A stretch of DNA of 64,000 bases from Alphaproteobacteria bacterium (lineage in GTDB: Bacteria > Pseudomonadota > Alphaproteobacteria > Micropepsales > Micropepsaceae). Each line of letters starts with the position of its first letter. The first letter of the stretch is position 1. The translations under genes were made by a program, and so were the position numbers. A model generated the notes under the pieces. The model searched no databases and was not told the DNA's origin. It saw nothing but the letters and a program-made list of their open reading frames with translations. This document shows, one piece after another, positions 1-10,138 of this stretch. The stretch covers positions 1 to 64,000 of the forward strand of contig JACADY010000036.1 of the NCBI GenBank assembly GCA_013389115.1. The letters are read 5' to 3'.

Positions 1-569
1 AGCCCGAACAGCTCCTCCTTGGTCGCCGGCCGCGTATCGCCCATGGACGCCGCTTTTGTCGCGCCGCCCCGCTCCGCCCCGCTGAACCAGGCATAGGCGC
101 AAACGATCACGGCCTGGGCGAGGTTGAGCGAATAGAAATCTGGCACCGTCGGGATCGTGAGCACGGCATCGCACAGCACCACGTCCTCGTTGGAAAGCCC
201 CGCCCGCTCTGCCCCGAAGACAAGCGCCGCACCCCGCCCCTGTGCCAGGGTCGCGGTGATCCTCTCCCCCGCCTCTGCCGGTGAGAGCACGGCCTTGTTC
301 ATCGCCCGGTCCCGCCCCGTCGCGGCATAGGCCCGGGTGATGCCGGCGAGCGCCGCCGCGAGTGAGCCATAAACGCGCGCCCGGTCAAGAATGCCGTCCG
401 CCCCCGCCGCCATAGGATAGGCGCGGGCATTGGGCCAGCCATCGCGCGGTCGCACGAGGCGCAGGTCAAGAAGTCCGAAATTGGCCATCGCACGGGCGAC
501 CGCGCCGATATTTTCGGCCATCTGAGGTTCAACGAGGATGATGGAGGGGGCGCAACTGTCCTGGGTCAT
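1..569 (-). CDS. trmJ: tRNA (cytidine/uridine-2'-O-)-methyltransferase TrmJ, C-terminus outside window
   Basis: SpoU/TrmH (SPOUT) family RNA 2'-O-methyltransferase; TrmJ methylates position 32 of the anticodon loop using SAM. Translating the minus strand from the ATG at 569 gives MTQDSCAPSIILVEPQMAEN followed by IGAVARAMANFG (motif 1, EP-x-NIG type) and later the family motif LVFGAERAGLSNEDV and IPTVPDFYSLNLAQAV (SAM-binding knot). About 189 codons lie in the window and the frame stays open to base 1, so the C-terminus is missing. The gene is divergent from icd across an approximately 95-base gap. TrmJ is preferred over TrmL or TrmH because of the EP-ENIG start and the long reading frame. Confidence 0.85.
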   Translation of the reverse strand, partial: MTQDSCAPSIILVEPQMAENIGAVARAMANFGLLDLRLVRPRDGWPNARAYPMAAGADGILDRARVYGSLAAALAGITRAYAATGRDRAMNKAVLSPAEAGERITATLAQGRGAALVFGAERAGLSNEDVVLCDAVLTIPTVPDFYSLNLAQAVIVCAYAWFSGAERGGATKAASMGDTRPATKEELFG

Positions 570-665
570 ACCCCCCCTGTACCCTGGCCGGGCGTTCTGT
601 GCTAGGCAACGCCAAACTCCGGCCCTCGGGCCACCCTCCCCTCAGCAATGGCGCGGTTGATCCAC

Positions 666-1880
666 ATGAAGAAAATCAAGGTGAAGAATCCGGTTGTCGA
701 TCTCGATGGCGATGAGATGACGCGGGTGATTTGGGCGCTGATCAAGGAGAAGCTGATTTTTCCCTATCTTGACCTCGACCTTAAATACTTCGATTTGGGC
801 ATTCAGTATCGCGACAAGACCGAGGACAAGGTCACGGTCGAAGCGGCCGAAGCGATCAAGCGTTACGGCGTTGGCGTCAAATGCGCGACGATCACGCCCG
901 ATGAGGCCCGCGTGAAGGAGTTCGGCCTCAAGAAGATGTGGAAATCGCCCAACGGCACCATCCGCAATATCCTGAACGGCACCGTCTTCCGCGAACCCAT
1001 CATCTGCAGGAACGTGCCCCGCCTCGTGCCCGGCTGGACCGACCCCATCGTCGTCGGCCGCCACGCCTTTGGCGATCAATATGCCGCGACGGATTTCGTC
1101 GTGCCGGGCGCCGGCACGCTCACCATTACCTTCACCCCGAAGGACGGCTCTGCTCCCATTGAGAGGAAGGTGTTCGAGTATCCCGGCGGCGGCGTCGCGC
1201 TTGCGATGTACAATCTTGATGAATCGATCAGGAACTTCGCCCGCGCCTGCTTTGCCTATGGCCTCTCGCGCGGATGGCCGGTCTATCTCTCGACCAAGAA
1301 CACAATTCTGAAGGCCTATGACGGCCGCTTTAAGGACCTGTTCCAGGAGGTTTTCGACAAGGAGTACAAGGCCAGGTTCGAGGCTGCCAAGATCGTCTAT
1401 GAGCACCGGCTGATCGATGACATGGTGGCCTCGGCCCTCAAATGGTCGGGCAAATTCATCTGGGCCTGCAAGAATTATGATGGCGATGTCCAGTCTGACT
1501 CGGTCGCGCAAGGCTTCGGCTCGCTCGGCCTCATGACCTCGGTGCTGATCACGCCCGACGGCCAGACGATGGAGGCGGAGGCCGCGCACGGCACCGTCAC
1601 CCGCCACTTCCGCCAGCATCAGCGCGGCGAAGCAACCTCGACAAACGCGATTGCCTCGATCTTTGCCTGGACCCGCGGCCTCATCCATCGCGCCAAGCTT
1701 GACGGCAATGGCGATTTGAAGGCGTTCGCCGAAACGCTGGAAAAGGTGTGCGTCGAAACGGTCGAGGCCGGCCACATGACGAAGGACCTCGCCATCCTTG
1801 TTGGCCCCGACCAGAAATGGCTCTCAACCGAAGGCTTCCTCGACAAGGTCGACGCCAACCTGAAAAAGGCGATGGCCTGA
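666..1880 (+). CDS. icd: NADP-dependent isocitrate dehydrogenase (homodimeric, eukaryote-like type)
   Basis: Oxidative decarboxylation of isocitrate to 2-oxoglutarate in the TCA cycle, with NADP as acceptor. The 404-residue length is typical for the type II bacterial/eukaryote-like enzyme rather than the E. coli type. Visible motifs are [13 protein letters not shown] near the N-terminus, the substrate loop [25 protein letters not shown] (metal-binding Asp) and [20 protein letters not shown]. An in-frame ATG at 648 would add six residues. I chose 666 because [17 protein letters not shown] is the usual family N-terminus, although neither start has a clear Shine-Dalgarno sequence. It converges on the antiporter gene with a shared hairpin between them. 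Confidence 0.93.
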   Translation: MKKIKVKNPVVDLDGDEMTRVIWALIKEKLIFPYLDLDLKYFDLGIQYRDKTEDKVTVEAAEAIKRYGVGVKCATITPDEARVKEFGLKKMWKSPNGTIRNILNGTVFREPIICRNVPRLVPGWTDPIVVGRHAFGDQYAATDFVVPGAGTLTITFTPKDGSAPIERKVFEYPGGGVALAMYNLDESIRNFARACFAYGLSRGWPVYLSTKNTILKAYDGRFKDLFQEVFDKEYKARFEAAKIVYEHRLIDDMVASALKWSGKFIWACKNYDGDVQSDSVAQGFGSLGLMTSVLITPDGQTMEAEAAHGTVTRHFRQHQRGEATSTNAIASIFAWTRGLIHRAKLDGNGDLKAFAETLEKVCVETVEAGHMTKDLAILVGPDQKWLSTEGFLDKVDANLKKAMA

Positions 1881-1903
1881 AACTGCGCGATCATGGCGAA
1901 AGC

Positions 1904-1931
1904 AAAGGGCCGGGGATCCTCCCCGGCCTTT
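1904..1931. terminator. Bidirectional Rho-independent terminator between icd and the antiporter gene
   Basis: GGCCGGGGA (1908-1916) pairs with TCCCCGGCC (1920-1928) around a 3-base loop. The stem is flanked by an A-run on the left and TTTATGTTT on the right, so it can act for icd (+) and for the convergent antiporter gene (-). The antiporter stop codon (1930-1932) overlaps the right flank. Confidence 0.75.
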
Positions 1932-3669
1932 ATGTTTGGCGAAGCGCAAGCCGTCCTTGCTCATGCGCGCGCTCGAGCGCAATCCGCTCGTTGATATGGT
2001 CGCCATCGATGCCAAGGCTGGAGAGGACGCGGCCGGAGAGTTGAAGCGAGGCCTCAACGGTCTCCGGCACGACTTCGCTCGCCCCCATTTCGAGCAGCGT
2101 TCGTGCATGAAGCGCATCGCGCACCCGCGCGATCACCGGGATCTGGGGCCAATGCGCCGCGACCGCCTGCACCGCGCGCTGAGCGACGACCGGGTTGTCG
2201 ATGGTGAGCACGAGCGCCCGCGCACGGGCGACCCCTGCCCGCTCCAGAACGCCTGGATTCCCGGCGTCGCCAAATCGCACGTGCCGCCCCTGCAGCCGGT
2301 TGTCGGCGACAACGGACACCGTGTCGTCGATAGCGACATAAGGGATGCGCTCGTTCTCAAGGACGCGGGCGAGCACCTGTCCCACGCGCCCAAGGCCCGC
2401 GATGACCACATGGCCACTGCGGGCCTCATCGATCTCGGCCAGGTCGAGCACGGAGCCAACACCGAAGGTCCGGCCAAATCGCTGGGCAAGGCGCGGTGCC
2501 GCGGATGCGAGCGCCGGAACAAACAGCATCGAAAGCGCAACCGTCATGATCATGAAGTCACCGGTCTCGCGTGGCAGCAATCCCAGTTGCAGTGCAAGCC
2601 CCACGACCACGAAGGCGAACTCGCCGCCATGCGCAAGAAGGATCGCGATCTCCGCCGCGACCGCGAGCGAGAGCCCGAACAGGATGCCAAGGGCGAGCAG
2701 GATGCTGGCTTTGATGAGGAAGAGCCCTGCGACGCTCATGATAAGGAGCGGTGCTTCCTGAACGACCAGACGCAAATCGACCTGCATGCCGACAGAGACG
2801 AAGAAGACGCCGAGCAGCAGCCCCTTGAACGGCGCGATGTCTGTTTCGACCTGGTGCCGGAATTCGCTTTCAGAGAGGAGGAGACCGCTCAGGAAGGCAC
2901 CGAGCGCCATCGACAGCCCTGCTTCGTGGGTGAGAAAAGCGGTCCCAATCACGAGCAGCAACGTCGCCGCCATGAAGAACTCCGGCGAGCGCCCGAAGGT
3001 CGCGATGTTGAAAAGTGGACGGATCAATGCCCTCCCCGCGCCAAGGACGGCAAGAACGGTAAGTGCCGCCTTTGCAATGGTCAGCACGAGCGCCAGCCAG
3101 AGATTTTGGTCGTCGCCATGGGCAAAGGCGCTGGTAAGGAAGAGCAAGGGAACGATCATCAGATCCTGGAACAACAGGATAGAAAATCCGATCCGCCCTT
3201 GGGGCGTCGCAAGGCCGTGCGTCTGCGAGAACAACTGCATCACGATCGCGGTCGATGAGAGGCTGAAGGACAGCCCGAGCAGGATCGAGGCCTGCATGGG
3301 ATTTCCAAAGGCGGCCGCGATGCCGCCGATAACGGCCGCGCTGACCATCACCTGCGCCCCGCCGAGCCCCAGCACATATTTGCGCAAGGCCCAAAGCTGC
3401 TGGAATGACAATTCGAGCCCTACCATGAACAGCAGGAATACAACGCCAAGCTCAGCGAGGAGATTGGTCGCCTCATCCTCAGTGATCGTCACATAGCGAA
3501 GAATTGGATAGGTCTCGGTGAAGGCGCCAAGTCCATGCGGGCCGACGACGATGCCGATGACGAGATAGGTGAGAACGGGATTGATGCGCGCCCGGTGCGC
3601 AAGGGGCACAAGGATCGCGGTCACACTGAGGAATACGACGAGATCGGAAATGATGTTGATGGAGATCAT
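1930..3669 (-). CDS. CPA2-family cation:proton antiporter with RCK (TrkA-N) domain, KefB/YbaL-like
   Basis: Integral membrane monovalent cation/H+ antiporter of the CPA2 family, predicted to exchange K+ or Na+ for protons at the inner membrane. The 579 residues comprise about 12 hydrophobic segments (residues 1-390), including VFLLFMVGLELSF and LGAFLSGLLLSES, then a cytosolic Rossmann RCK domain from about residue 415 (VVIAGLGRVGQVLARVLE, a GxGxxG nucleotide-binding loop). The open frame continues upstream to 3963, but those residues are non-hydrophobic and overlap alaS coding sequence. The ATG at 3669 (MISINIISDLVVFLSV) starts directly at TM1. It lies downstream of alaS on the same strand. 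The transported ion and any glutathione gating cannot be told from sequence. Confidence 0.85.
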   Translation of the reverse strand: MISINIISDLVVFLSVTAILVPLAHRARINPVLTYLVIGIVVGPHGLGAFTETYPILRYVTITEDEATNLLAELGVVFLLFMVGLELSFQQLWALRKYVLGLGGAQVMVSAAVIGGIAAAFGNPMQASILLGLSFSLSSTAIVMQLFSQTHGLATPQGRIGFSILLFQDLMIVPLLFLTSAFAHGDDQNLWLALVLTIAKAALTVLAVLGAGRALIRPLFNIATFGRSPEFFMAATLLLVIGTAFLTHEAGLSMALGAFLSGLLLSESEFRHQVETDIAPFKGLLLGVFFVSVGMQVDLRLVVQEAPLLIMSVAGLFLIKASILLALGILFGLSLAVAAEIAILLAHGGEFAFVVVGLALQLGLLPRETGDFMIMTVALSMLFVPALASAAPRLAQRFGRTFGVGSVLDLAEIDEARSGHVVIAGLGRVGQVLARVLENERIPYVAIDDTVSVVADNRLQGRHVRFGDAGNPGVLERAGVARARALVLTIDNPVVAQRAVQAVAAHWPQIPVIARVRDALHARTLLEMGASEVVPETVEASLQLSGRVLSSLGIDGDHINERIALERAHEQGRLALRQT

Positions 3670-3784
3670 GGCGTCCCGCCGGCTCCTGCCATGGGACCGC
3701 TTGTCGATTGACCGCGATGGCCCGCAAAGGAGCGATGTAACCGGCGGCACAGCATCGATAGGCAGGATCGGGCCGGCCGCTGAT

Positions 3785-6457
3785 TCATCTCGCGACATCA
3801 CTCCGATGCTGAATGGCGCGCTTGATGGCGTCGACTGCTTCGCTGACCTTTTCGGCATTGGGGCCGCCACCCTGCGCCATATCGGGTCGCCCGCCGCCGC
3901 CCTTTCCGCCAACGGCCTCGACACCCGCCTTGACGAGATCAACAGCGCTGAGCCGGTCGGCAAGATCCGCGGTCACTCCGGCCGCGATGGAGGCCTTGCC
4001 CTCCGCAACTGTCACAAACGCAACGACCCCTGAGCCGAGCTTTTGCTTCGCCTCATCGATGAGATTGCGCAAATCCTTGGGCGCGACACCCTCGACCACC
4101 CGAATGATGGCGCTGATCCCGCCAAGATCTTCCGGCTCCGAAGCACCCGTGCCCCCACCGCCCCCAAGCGCGAGCGCGCGTTTGGCATCTGCAAGCTCGC
4201 GCTCCAGACGTTTGCGTTCCTCAAGCAGCACCGCGAGACGGTCTGGCAACTCACCAGGCGTGACTTTCAGGGCCGCCGCCGCATCGCGCGCAAGAGCGAT
4301 GTGCTGGTCGGCAAACGCACGCGCGGCATCGCCCGTCACCGCTTCGACGCGCCGCACACCGGCCGCCACCGCGCTTTCCGTCACGATCTTGAAGATGGCG
4401 ATATCGCCGAGGCGGCGCACATGCGTGCCGCCGCAAAGCTCGACCGAAAAGGGCCCCCTGCGGCCGTCGAGTGCATGACCCATCGTCAGCACGCGCACCT
4501 CATCGCCATATTTTTCACCAAACATGGCAACGGCACCCGCTGCGATCGCCTGATCCGTCGGCATCACGCGCGTGAGCACGTCTTCGTTTTGCTGAATGAC
4601 GCGATTCACCTCAGTTTCGACCGTCGCGATTTCATCGGCGGACATGGCCTTGGGGTGACTGAAATCAAATCGCAAACGCTCCGGCGCGACGAGCGAGCCC
4701 TTTTGCGACACGTGTTCTCCCAGCACATGTTTGAGCGCAGCATGCAGCAAATGGGTCGCCGAGTGGTTCGCCCGCGTGGCACGCCGGCGCGCCCCGTCGA
4801 CCCGCATTTCGACCGCCTCTCCCACGCGCAGGCGCCCCCGCGTCAGCGTCCCGCGATGCACATGAAGCGCACCCAGCTTTTTTTCGGTATCCCCGACCGC
4901 AAACTCGGCCCCCGCGGCGCTGAATATCGCACCCGTGTCGCCAACCTGTCCGCCCGATTCGCCGTAGAAGGGCGTCTGGTTCGTGAGGATGAGAGCCTCC
5001 GCCCCCGCCTCGATCGCATCGACGCGTTGCCCGTTTTTCAACAGGGCGACAACCTGTCCTTCCGCAGCCTCGGTCTCATAGCCAAGGAACTCGGTCGCGC
5101 CCAGCTCCTCCCGCAAGGAGAACCAGACCGCGTCCGTCGCAGCTTCGCCCGAACCCGCCCAGGCTTTGCGCGCCTCGGCCTTTTGCCGCTCCATCGCCGC
5201 AGTAAACCCGGCCGTATCAACGCCGAGCCCCCGCATGCGCAGGGCGTCCTGCGTGAGGTCGAGCGGAAAGCCGAACGTGTCATAGAGCCGGAACGCGACA
5301 TCGCCGGGAAGCGTTTTGTTCGCGCCGAGTCTTTCGATCTCTTCATCAAGCAGGCGCAGGCCACGCTCGAGCGTCTGCCGGAAACGGGTCTCCTCAAGCC
5401 GCAAGGTTTCCGCGATGAGCGCTTCGGCGCGCATGAGCTCGGGATAGGCGCGCCCCATTTCCGCAAGCAAGACAGGCACAAGCCGCCACATCATCGGCTC
5501 GCGCACCCCCATCAGCTGCACATGCCGCATCGCCCGCCGCATGATCCGCCGCAGCACATAGCCCCTCCCCTCGTTCGAGGGCAGGACGCCGTCGGCGATG
5601 AGAAAGGCGCTGGCGCGCAGATGATCGGCGATCACCCGGTGGCTGACCGCATGCGGCCCGCCCGCCGGGCTGCGCGCAAGTTCCGCGCTCGCCGCGATCA
5701 GGTGCCGGAAGAGATCCGTGTCGTAATTATCCGTCTGGCCCTGCAGGATCGAGGCCATGCGTTCGAGCCCCATGCCCGTATCGATCGAGGGGCGTGGCAG
5801 GGCGACACGGCGGCCATCGGGAAGCTGCTCATACTGCATGAAGACGAGGTTCCAGAACTCGACGAACCGGTCGCCGTCGGCGTCCGCGCTCCCCGGAGGC
5901 CCTCCTGGAACCTTCTCGCCATAGTCATAGAAAATCTCGGAGCACGGTCCACACGGCCCAGTATCCCCCATCGACCAGAAATTATCGCTGGTCGGGATGC
6001 GAATGACCCGGTGATCGGGGAACCCCGCAATCTTGCGCCAAAGCGAGGCTGCCTCCTCATCCTCGGCATAGACGGTCACGAGCAGGCGGGCCGGATCGAG
6101 GCCGAAATCCTTCGAGACGAGATCCCACGCAAACCGAATGGCGTCTTCCTTGAAGTAGTCGCCAAACGAGAAATTTCCGAGCATTTCAAAGAACGTATGG
6201 TGCCGCGCCGTATAGCCGACATTGTCAAGGTCGTTGTGCTTGCCGCCCGCACGGACGCATTTCTGCGATGAAGCGGCACGCGAATGGCTGCGCGTCTCTG
6301 CGCCCGTAAAGACATTCTTGAACTGCACCATGCCGGCATTGGTGAACATGAGCGTCGGGTCATTGCGCGGCACGAGGGGGCTGGAGGGCACGATCTCGTG
6401 CCCATGGGAGGCAAAGAACTGCAAGAAGCGCGTGCGGATGTCGTTCAGGCTCGTCAT
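3785..6457 (-). CDS. alaS: Alanine--tRNA ligase
   Basis: Charges tRNA-Ala with alanine in the cytosol; class II synthetase of normal length (890 residues). The N-terminal catalytic domain has [14 protein letters not shown] and [28 protein letters not shown] is class II motif 3. The editing domain zinc site is intact: H565-x3-H569 (HSATH) and C675-x3-H679 (CGGTH). The C-terminal C-Ala domain begins near residue 760. The gene lies between recA and the antiporter gene on the same strand. A 742-codon frame on the opposite strand is a GC-bias shadow. Confidence 0.97.
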   Translation of the reverse strand: MTSLNDIRTRFLQFFASHGHEIVPSSPLVPRNDPTLMFTNAGMVQFKNVFTGAETRSHSRAASSQKCVRAGGKHNDLDNVGYTARHHTFFEMLGNFSFGDYFKEDAIRFAWDLVSKDFGLDPARLLVTVYAEDEEAASLWRKIAGFPDHRVIRIPTSDNFWSMGDTGPCGPCSEIFYDYGEKVPGGPPGSADADGDRFVEFWNLVFMQYEQLPDGRRVALPRPSIDTGMGLERMASILQGQTDNYDTDLFRHLIAASAELARSPAGGPHAVSHRVIADHLRASAFLIADGVLPSNEGRGYVLRRIMRRAMRHVQLMGVREPMMWRLVPVLLAEMGRAYPELMRAEALIAETLRLEETRFRQTLERGLRLLDEEIERLGANKTLPGDVAFRLYDTFGFPLDLTQDALRMRGLGVDTAGFTAAMERQKAEARKAWAGSGEAATDAVWFSLREELGATEFLGYETEAAEGQVVALLKNGQRVDAIEAGAEALILTNQTPFYGESGGQVGDTGAIFSAAGAEFAVGDTEKKLGALHVHRGTLTRGRLRVGEAVEMRVDGARRRATRANHSATHLLHAALKHVLGEHVSQKGSLVAPERLRFDFSHPKAMSADEIATVETEVNRVIQQNEDVLTRVMPTDQAIAAGAVAMFGEKYGDEVRVLTMGHALDGRRGPFSVELCGGTHVRRLGDIAIFKIVTESAVAAGVRRVEAVTGDAARAFADQHIALARDAAAALKVTPGELPDRLAVLLEERKRLERELADAKRALALGGGGGTGASEPEDLGGISAIIRVVEGVAPKDLRNLIDEAKQKLGSGVVAFVTVAEGKASIAAGVTADLADRLSAVDLVKAGVEAVGGKGGGGRPDMAQGGGPNAEKVSEAVDAIKRAIQHRSDVAR

Positions 6458-6576
6458 GGAAAGTCCTTGAAATCACGCGGGGATAGAGGCGCGGATGACT
6501 TGCTTCTATCTGGAGCGGAAGCCCTCGTCCACCAAGCCCCGGGCGCATAAGCCAAGCCTAGAATATCCTCGAGTCT

Positions 6577-6609
6577 AAAAAAGTGGGCGCGCCGGAAGCC
6601 GACGCGCCC
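6577..6609 (-). terminator. Rho-independent terminator of recA
   Basis: On the minus strand GGGCGCG (6603-6609) and CGCGCCC (6585-6591) form a 7-bp GC stem with an 11-base loop, followed by AC and six T (complement of the A-run at 6577-6582). It lies about 60 bases beyond the recA stop, upstream of alaS, and would separate recA from alaS transcription. Confidence 0.8.
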
Positions 6610-6668
6610 ATCAAGTCTTCCCAACTCCGTCACTCTCTCAAAAGTTCAGGCAGGGAATGCAAATGCGT

Positions 6669-7742
6669 TCAAGCCTCGGCCGCCTCGGCCCCATCCTCCG
6701 GACCTGCCGCCAGTTCCGCGCTGATCTGGCCCGCCTGCGCGCGAATGGCTGCCTCGATGCGTTGGGCCATATCGGGGTTCTGTGCCAGGAACGATTTTGC
6801 GTTCTCCCGACCCTGGCCGATGCGCTGGCTCTCGAAAGAGAACCAGGAGCCTGATTTTTCGACGATCCCGGCTTTGACACCAAGATCGATGAGTTCACCC
6901 GTTTTTGAGATCCCCTGCCCGTACATCACATCGAACTCGACGACCCGGAAGGGCGGCGCGACCTTGTTCTTAACGACCTTCACCCGCGTCTGCGAACCCA
7001 CCACTTCCTCGCGGTCCTTGATCTGACCGATGCGGCGGATGTCGAGCCGAACCGAGGAATAGAATTTGAGCGCATTGCCGCCCGTCGTCGTTTCCGGGCT
7101 GCCGAACATCACACCGATTTTCATGCGAATCTGATTGATGAAAATGACGCAAGTGTTTGATTTCGAAATAGAACCTGTGAGCTTGCGCAAGGCCTGACTC
7201 ATCAAGCGCGCCTGCAGCCCGGGCAGCGATTCGCCCATTTCGCCGTCGAGTTCGGCCTTGGGCGTAAGCGCCGCAACTGAATCGATCACGATCACATCGA
7301 CCGCACCCGAGCGCACGAGCGTATCGGCGATCTCAAGCGCCTGTTCACCAGTATCGGGCTGCGAGATCAGGAGCTCGTTGAGATCAACCCCCAATTTCCG
7401 CGCATAGGAAGGGTCAAGTGCATGCTCAGCATCGATGAAGGCGCCTACGCCGCCCCGCTTTTGCGCTTCGGCAACGACGTGGAGCGCAAGCGTCGTTTTG
7501 CCGGAGGATTCAGGCCCATAGATCTCGATGATCCGGCCCTTGGGGAGCCCACCAATGCCAAGCGCGATATCAAGGCCAAGGGAACCCGTTGAGATCGCTT
7601 CGATCTCAACCACATCTTTCTGCCCCAGCTTCATCACCGAGCCCTTGCCAAAGGCCCGATCGATCTGAGCGATAGCCGCGTCGAGCGCGCGTTTCTTGTC
7701 CATTTCAGGGCGTTCCACGAGGCGGATAGGGGGGCTCGACAT
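6669..7742 (-). CDS. recA: Recombinase RecA
   Basis: DNA strand-exchange ATPase of homologous recombination; its filament also triggers LexA self-cleavage. The 357-residue protein has Walker [10 protein letters not shown] at residues 76-84, [20 protein letters not shown] around Walker B and loop L1, and the L2 region [19 protein letters not shown]. The ATG at 7742 has AAGGA seven bases upstream, so I prefer it over the internal ATG at [19 protein letters not shown]7-GTTC box and a sigma70-like promoter lie upstream, and a strong terminator lies downstream. The neighbour order cckA-recA-alaS-icd is, from memory, common in alphaproteobacteria. Confidence 0.98.
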   Translation of the reverse strand: MSSPPIRLVERPEMDKKRALDAAIAQIDRAFGKGSVMKLGQKDVVEIEAISTGSLGLDIALGIGGLPKGRIIEIYGPESSGKTTLALHVVAEAQKRGGVGAFIDAEHALDPSYARKLGVDLNELLISQPDTGEQALEIADTLVRSGAVDVIVIDSVAALTPKAELDGEMGESLPGLQARLMSQALRKLTGSISKSNTCVIFINQIRMKIGVMFGSPETTTGGNALKFYSSVRLDIRRIGQIKDREEVVGSQTRVKVVKNKVAPPFRVVEFDVMYGQGISKTGELIDLGVKAGIVEKSGSWFSFESQRIGQGRENAKSFLAQNPDMAQRIEAAIRAQAGQISAELAAGPEDGAEAAEA

Positions 7743-7789
7743 GCTGGGGTCCTTTTATTTCACAGGGGCTAAATCGGCGCAACAAGATG

Positions 7790-7817
7790 AATGTACACAC
7801 TTTGTTCCGGTTCGCAA
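7790..7817 (-). promoter_or_regulatory. Candidate recA promoter (-35/-10)
   Basis: On the minus strand TTGCGA (complement of 7812-7817) and TACATT (complement of 7790-7795) are separated by 16 bases. The start codon lies about 48 bases downstream with AAGGA in between. Confidence 0.5.
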
Positions 7818-7859
7818 GCCACCTGTTAAGCATATGAAAGAAAGGCATTATCTGAGAAT

Positions 7860-7874
7860 GTTCTCTGATCGTTC
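7860..7874 (-). promoter_or_regulatory. Alphaproteobacterial LexA (SOS) box upstream of recA
   Basis: GTTC-TCTGATC-GTTC on the plus strand, read as GAAC-N7-GAAC toward recA. This is exactly the direct-repeat operator known for alphaproteobacterial LexA. It lies about 118 bases upstream of the recA start codon and just upstream of the candidate -35 hexamer. Confidence 0.85.
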
Positions 7875-7909
7875 GAGGAAAGAGGTGCCGCTAGGCCCAT
7901 CCGCCCTGA

Positions 7910-10126
7910 TTACGCCGACTCGATCACGTCCTTGACCTTGGCCGCCAGCTGTTTGAGCGAGAACGGCTTGGCAAGGAACTGGACCGACTCGGGATTTTCA
8001 TGGGCCCGCTTGAACGCATCTTCGGCATAGCCCGAAATGAAAATCACTTTCAGATCGCCCCGCAGGCGTTTGAGCTCCTTGGCCAAAGTCGGCCCATCCA
8101 TGTTCGGCATCACCACATCAGTGATGAGGAGCCGGATTACCCCTTTATGCCCTTTGACGATGTCGAGGGCCGCTTCGCCCCCGTTCGCTTCAAGCACAGT
8201 ATAGCCCCGCATCGAGAGCGCCCGAGCGGCAAAGGTCCGCACCGCATCCTCATCCTCAACGAGGAGGATCGTCCCCTTCCCGGTGAGATCCCGCTGCAAG
8301 CCCTTTTCATTTTCCTCGCGCGCCGTGACGGGCAGTTCATCGCCCAGATGTCGCGGCAAATAGATGCGGAACGTCGTGCCCACACCCGGCTCGCTCTCCG
8401 GAAAGATGAAGCCGCCGGATTGCTTGACGAAGCCATAGACCATGGAAAGTCCAAGGCCGGTGCCTTTTCCTTGACCCTTCGTCGTGAAAAAAGGCTCAAA
8501 GATCTTGCCGAGGATCTCCTTGGGGATACCCGAGCCCGAATCGGTCACCTCGATGAGGACATAATCTCCCGCAGGCACCTCCACCAGTTCGGTGCGCAGC
8601 GTGTCGACAAGGGTCAGATTCGAGGTCGTGATCGACAGACGCCCGCCTTCGGGCATCGCATCCCGCGCATTGAGGGCGAGGTTCATGATCATGTTGGAGA
8701 ACTGGCTGTCATCCACCCGAACGCACCAGCCCTCGCGGCCGAATTGCGTGAGGAGCTGCACCCGCTCCGTCAAGGTCCGGCGCAGCATTTCGGAGAGATC
8801 GTTGAGCAGCTCATGCACGTAAAAGACCTTGGGCTGCAGGACCTGCCGGCGCGAGAAGGCGAGCAATTGACCCACCAGCCTCGCGGCGCGCGAGGCGTTG
8901 TTCTTGATCTGCATGAGATCAGCGAATGAGGGATCGCCCGGTTTGTGCCGCTGCAGCAAGAGCTCGGCAAATCCAAGAACAACGGTTAACAAATTGTTGA
9001 AATCATGGGCAACCCCGCCAGCGAGCTGCCCCACAGCCTGCATCTTGAGCGCCTGGGCGAATTGCAGCTCGATTGATTTCTGCTCGGTCGTATCGACGAC
9101 ATAGGCAATGCGCCGCCCCTGAATCTCCTGATCGAGCGGCGACAGGAACATCTGGCCGGTGCGTTTGGAGGCGCCCTTGAAGCGCAGCTCAAGCGGATTG
9201 ATGGGAAGGCTTGCCTGGAGCCTGTCACGCACATCGGCTTGGTCAGCCTCAAGAAAGAGATCGCACAGCATCATTCCCGGCAGCGATGCGGCTGATAGCT
9301 CGGCAAGCGAGGCAAGCGCAGCGTTTGCCTCAAGAATCCGCCCCTCTGTGTCGAGAACGGCAACGCCCATCGGGGCATGCGCGAGGTAATGGAGTGGGTT
9401 TAGGGATTTTTCGGGGGATGAGGTATCCGGAATGCGCACGTCATCCACCGGGGTCGTCTCCTGCGAAGGCCTGTTGAAGGAAAGGACCGTCGACGGCACA
9501 CCCGCCGGCGCCAATACCGGGCGCTGATCGGCAACCCGCCAGAGCGCAAGCCCACGCACGCCCTTAAGCGGCATCACCGACACATGCAACTCGCGTCCGA
9601 CCGCCTCGCGTGGACCGTTTGGCCCCACCGTCATGCTGATCGCGGCCGTCTCGCCATCAACCGCCGCCCGCATCAGTCGGAAAAGCCGCGATGCGGTCTC
9701 GCTAACGCCACCGAAAAGCAGATCGGGCCCCGCGGCCGAGCCATCAGCAAGCTTGAATGCGGTGCGATAAGCCTCGTTGGCAAGTACGATGACGCCCTCC
9801 CGATTGGTGACCGCGACGGCATCGGGCAGACAATCAAGGACAAGGCCTTTGAGCCGATCGCGCCGCTTTGCACCGGCAGGCGCCGGCTGCAAGGTAGCTA
9901 CCATAAAGCCGACACAGGCAATCGTGAGCGCCGCAACCAGCACTAGACCCGGAATCCCGGCCTGCTCGCGGAAGATGACAGCCAGAACGCCGGAGACGAC
10001 GGCAAACCCAAGAAACACATACGGCAGCAGCCAGGGACCGCGGCGCGAGGGCAAGGGTCGCACGGCCTGCGGGATGCCGGCGGCGGCCTCGGCTTCCTGC
10101 CGGGGAGGAAGTGTGACGACCGTCAT
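7910..10126 (-). CDS. cckA: Hybrid sensor histidine kinase CckA (cell-cycle master kinase)
   Basis: In alphaproteobacteria CckA passes phosphate through ChpT to CtrA (and CpdR) to control the cell cycle and flagellar genes. The 738-residue protein shows two N-terminal membrane helices (about residues 30-80), two PAS-like regions, a HisKA phospho-acceptor H374 in GGVAHDFNNLLTVVLGFAEL, an HATPase domain with GSGIPKEILGKIFEPFFTTK and GTGLGLSMVYGFV, and a C-terminal receiver with phospho-acceptor D670 in LLITDVVMPNMDG. It starts 12 bases after the flhB stop, so it is probably co-transcribed with fliQ-fliR-flhB, which would place it under flagellar/CtrA promoters. Confidence 0.92.
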   Translation of the reverse strand: MTVVTLPPRQEAEAAAGIPQAVRPLPSRRGPWLLPYVFLGFAVVSGVLAVIFREQAGIPGLVLVAALTIACVGFMVATLQPAPAGAKRRDRLKGLVLDCLPDAVAVTNREGVIVLANEAYRTAFKLADGSAAGPDLLFGGVSETASRLFRLMRAAVDGETAAISMTVGPNGPREAVGRELHVSVMPLKGVRGLALWRVADQRPVLAPAGVPSTVLSFNRPSQETTPVDDVRIPDTSSPEKSLNPLHYLAHAPMGVAVLDTEGRILEANAALASLAELSAASLPGMMLCDLFLEADQADVRDRLQASLPINPLELRFKGASKRTGQMFLSPLDQEIQGRRIAYVVDTTEQKSIELQFAQALKMQAVGQLAGGVAHDFNNLLTVVLGFAELLLQRHKPGDPSFADLMQIKNNASRAARLVGQLLAFSRRQVLQPKVFYVHELLNDLSEMLRRTLTERVQLLTQFGREGWCVRVDDSQFSNMIMNLALNARDAMPEGGRLSITTSNLTLVDTLRTELVEVPAGDYVLIEVTDSGSGIPKEILGKIFEPFFTTKGQGKGTGLGLSMVYGFVKQSGGFIFPESEPGVGTTFRIYLPRHLGDELPVTAREENEKGLQRDLTGKGTILLVEDEDAVRTFAARALSMRGYTVLEANGGEAALDIVKGHKGVIRLLITDVVMPNMDGPTLAKELKRLRGDLKVIFISGYAEDAFKRAHENPESVQFLAKPFSLKQLAAKVKDVIESA

Positions 10127-10138
10127 CGCATCCCCGCT

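Noticed and set aside
642..1775. 377-codon minus-strand frame across icd
   Set aside because: Fully covered by a clear isocitrate dehydrogenase; no recognisable motif.
3670..3963. 98-residue N-terminal extension of the antiporter
   Set aside because: Not hydrophobic, overlaps alaS, and the family N-terminus begins with TM1 at the 3669 ATG.
4043..6271. 742-codon plus-strand open frame antisense to alaS
   Set aside because: alaS is unmistakable over its whole length; the antisense frame is Arg/His-rich with no family motif, as expected from GC-biased codons.
7803..7812. GTTCCGGTTC as a second LexA site near recA
   Set aside because: The spacing between GTTC halves is two bases, not seven.
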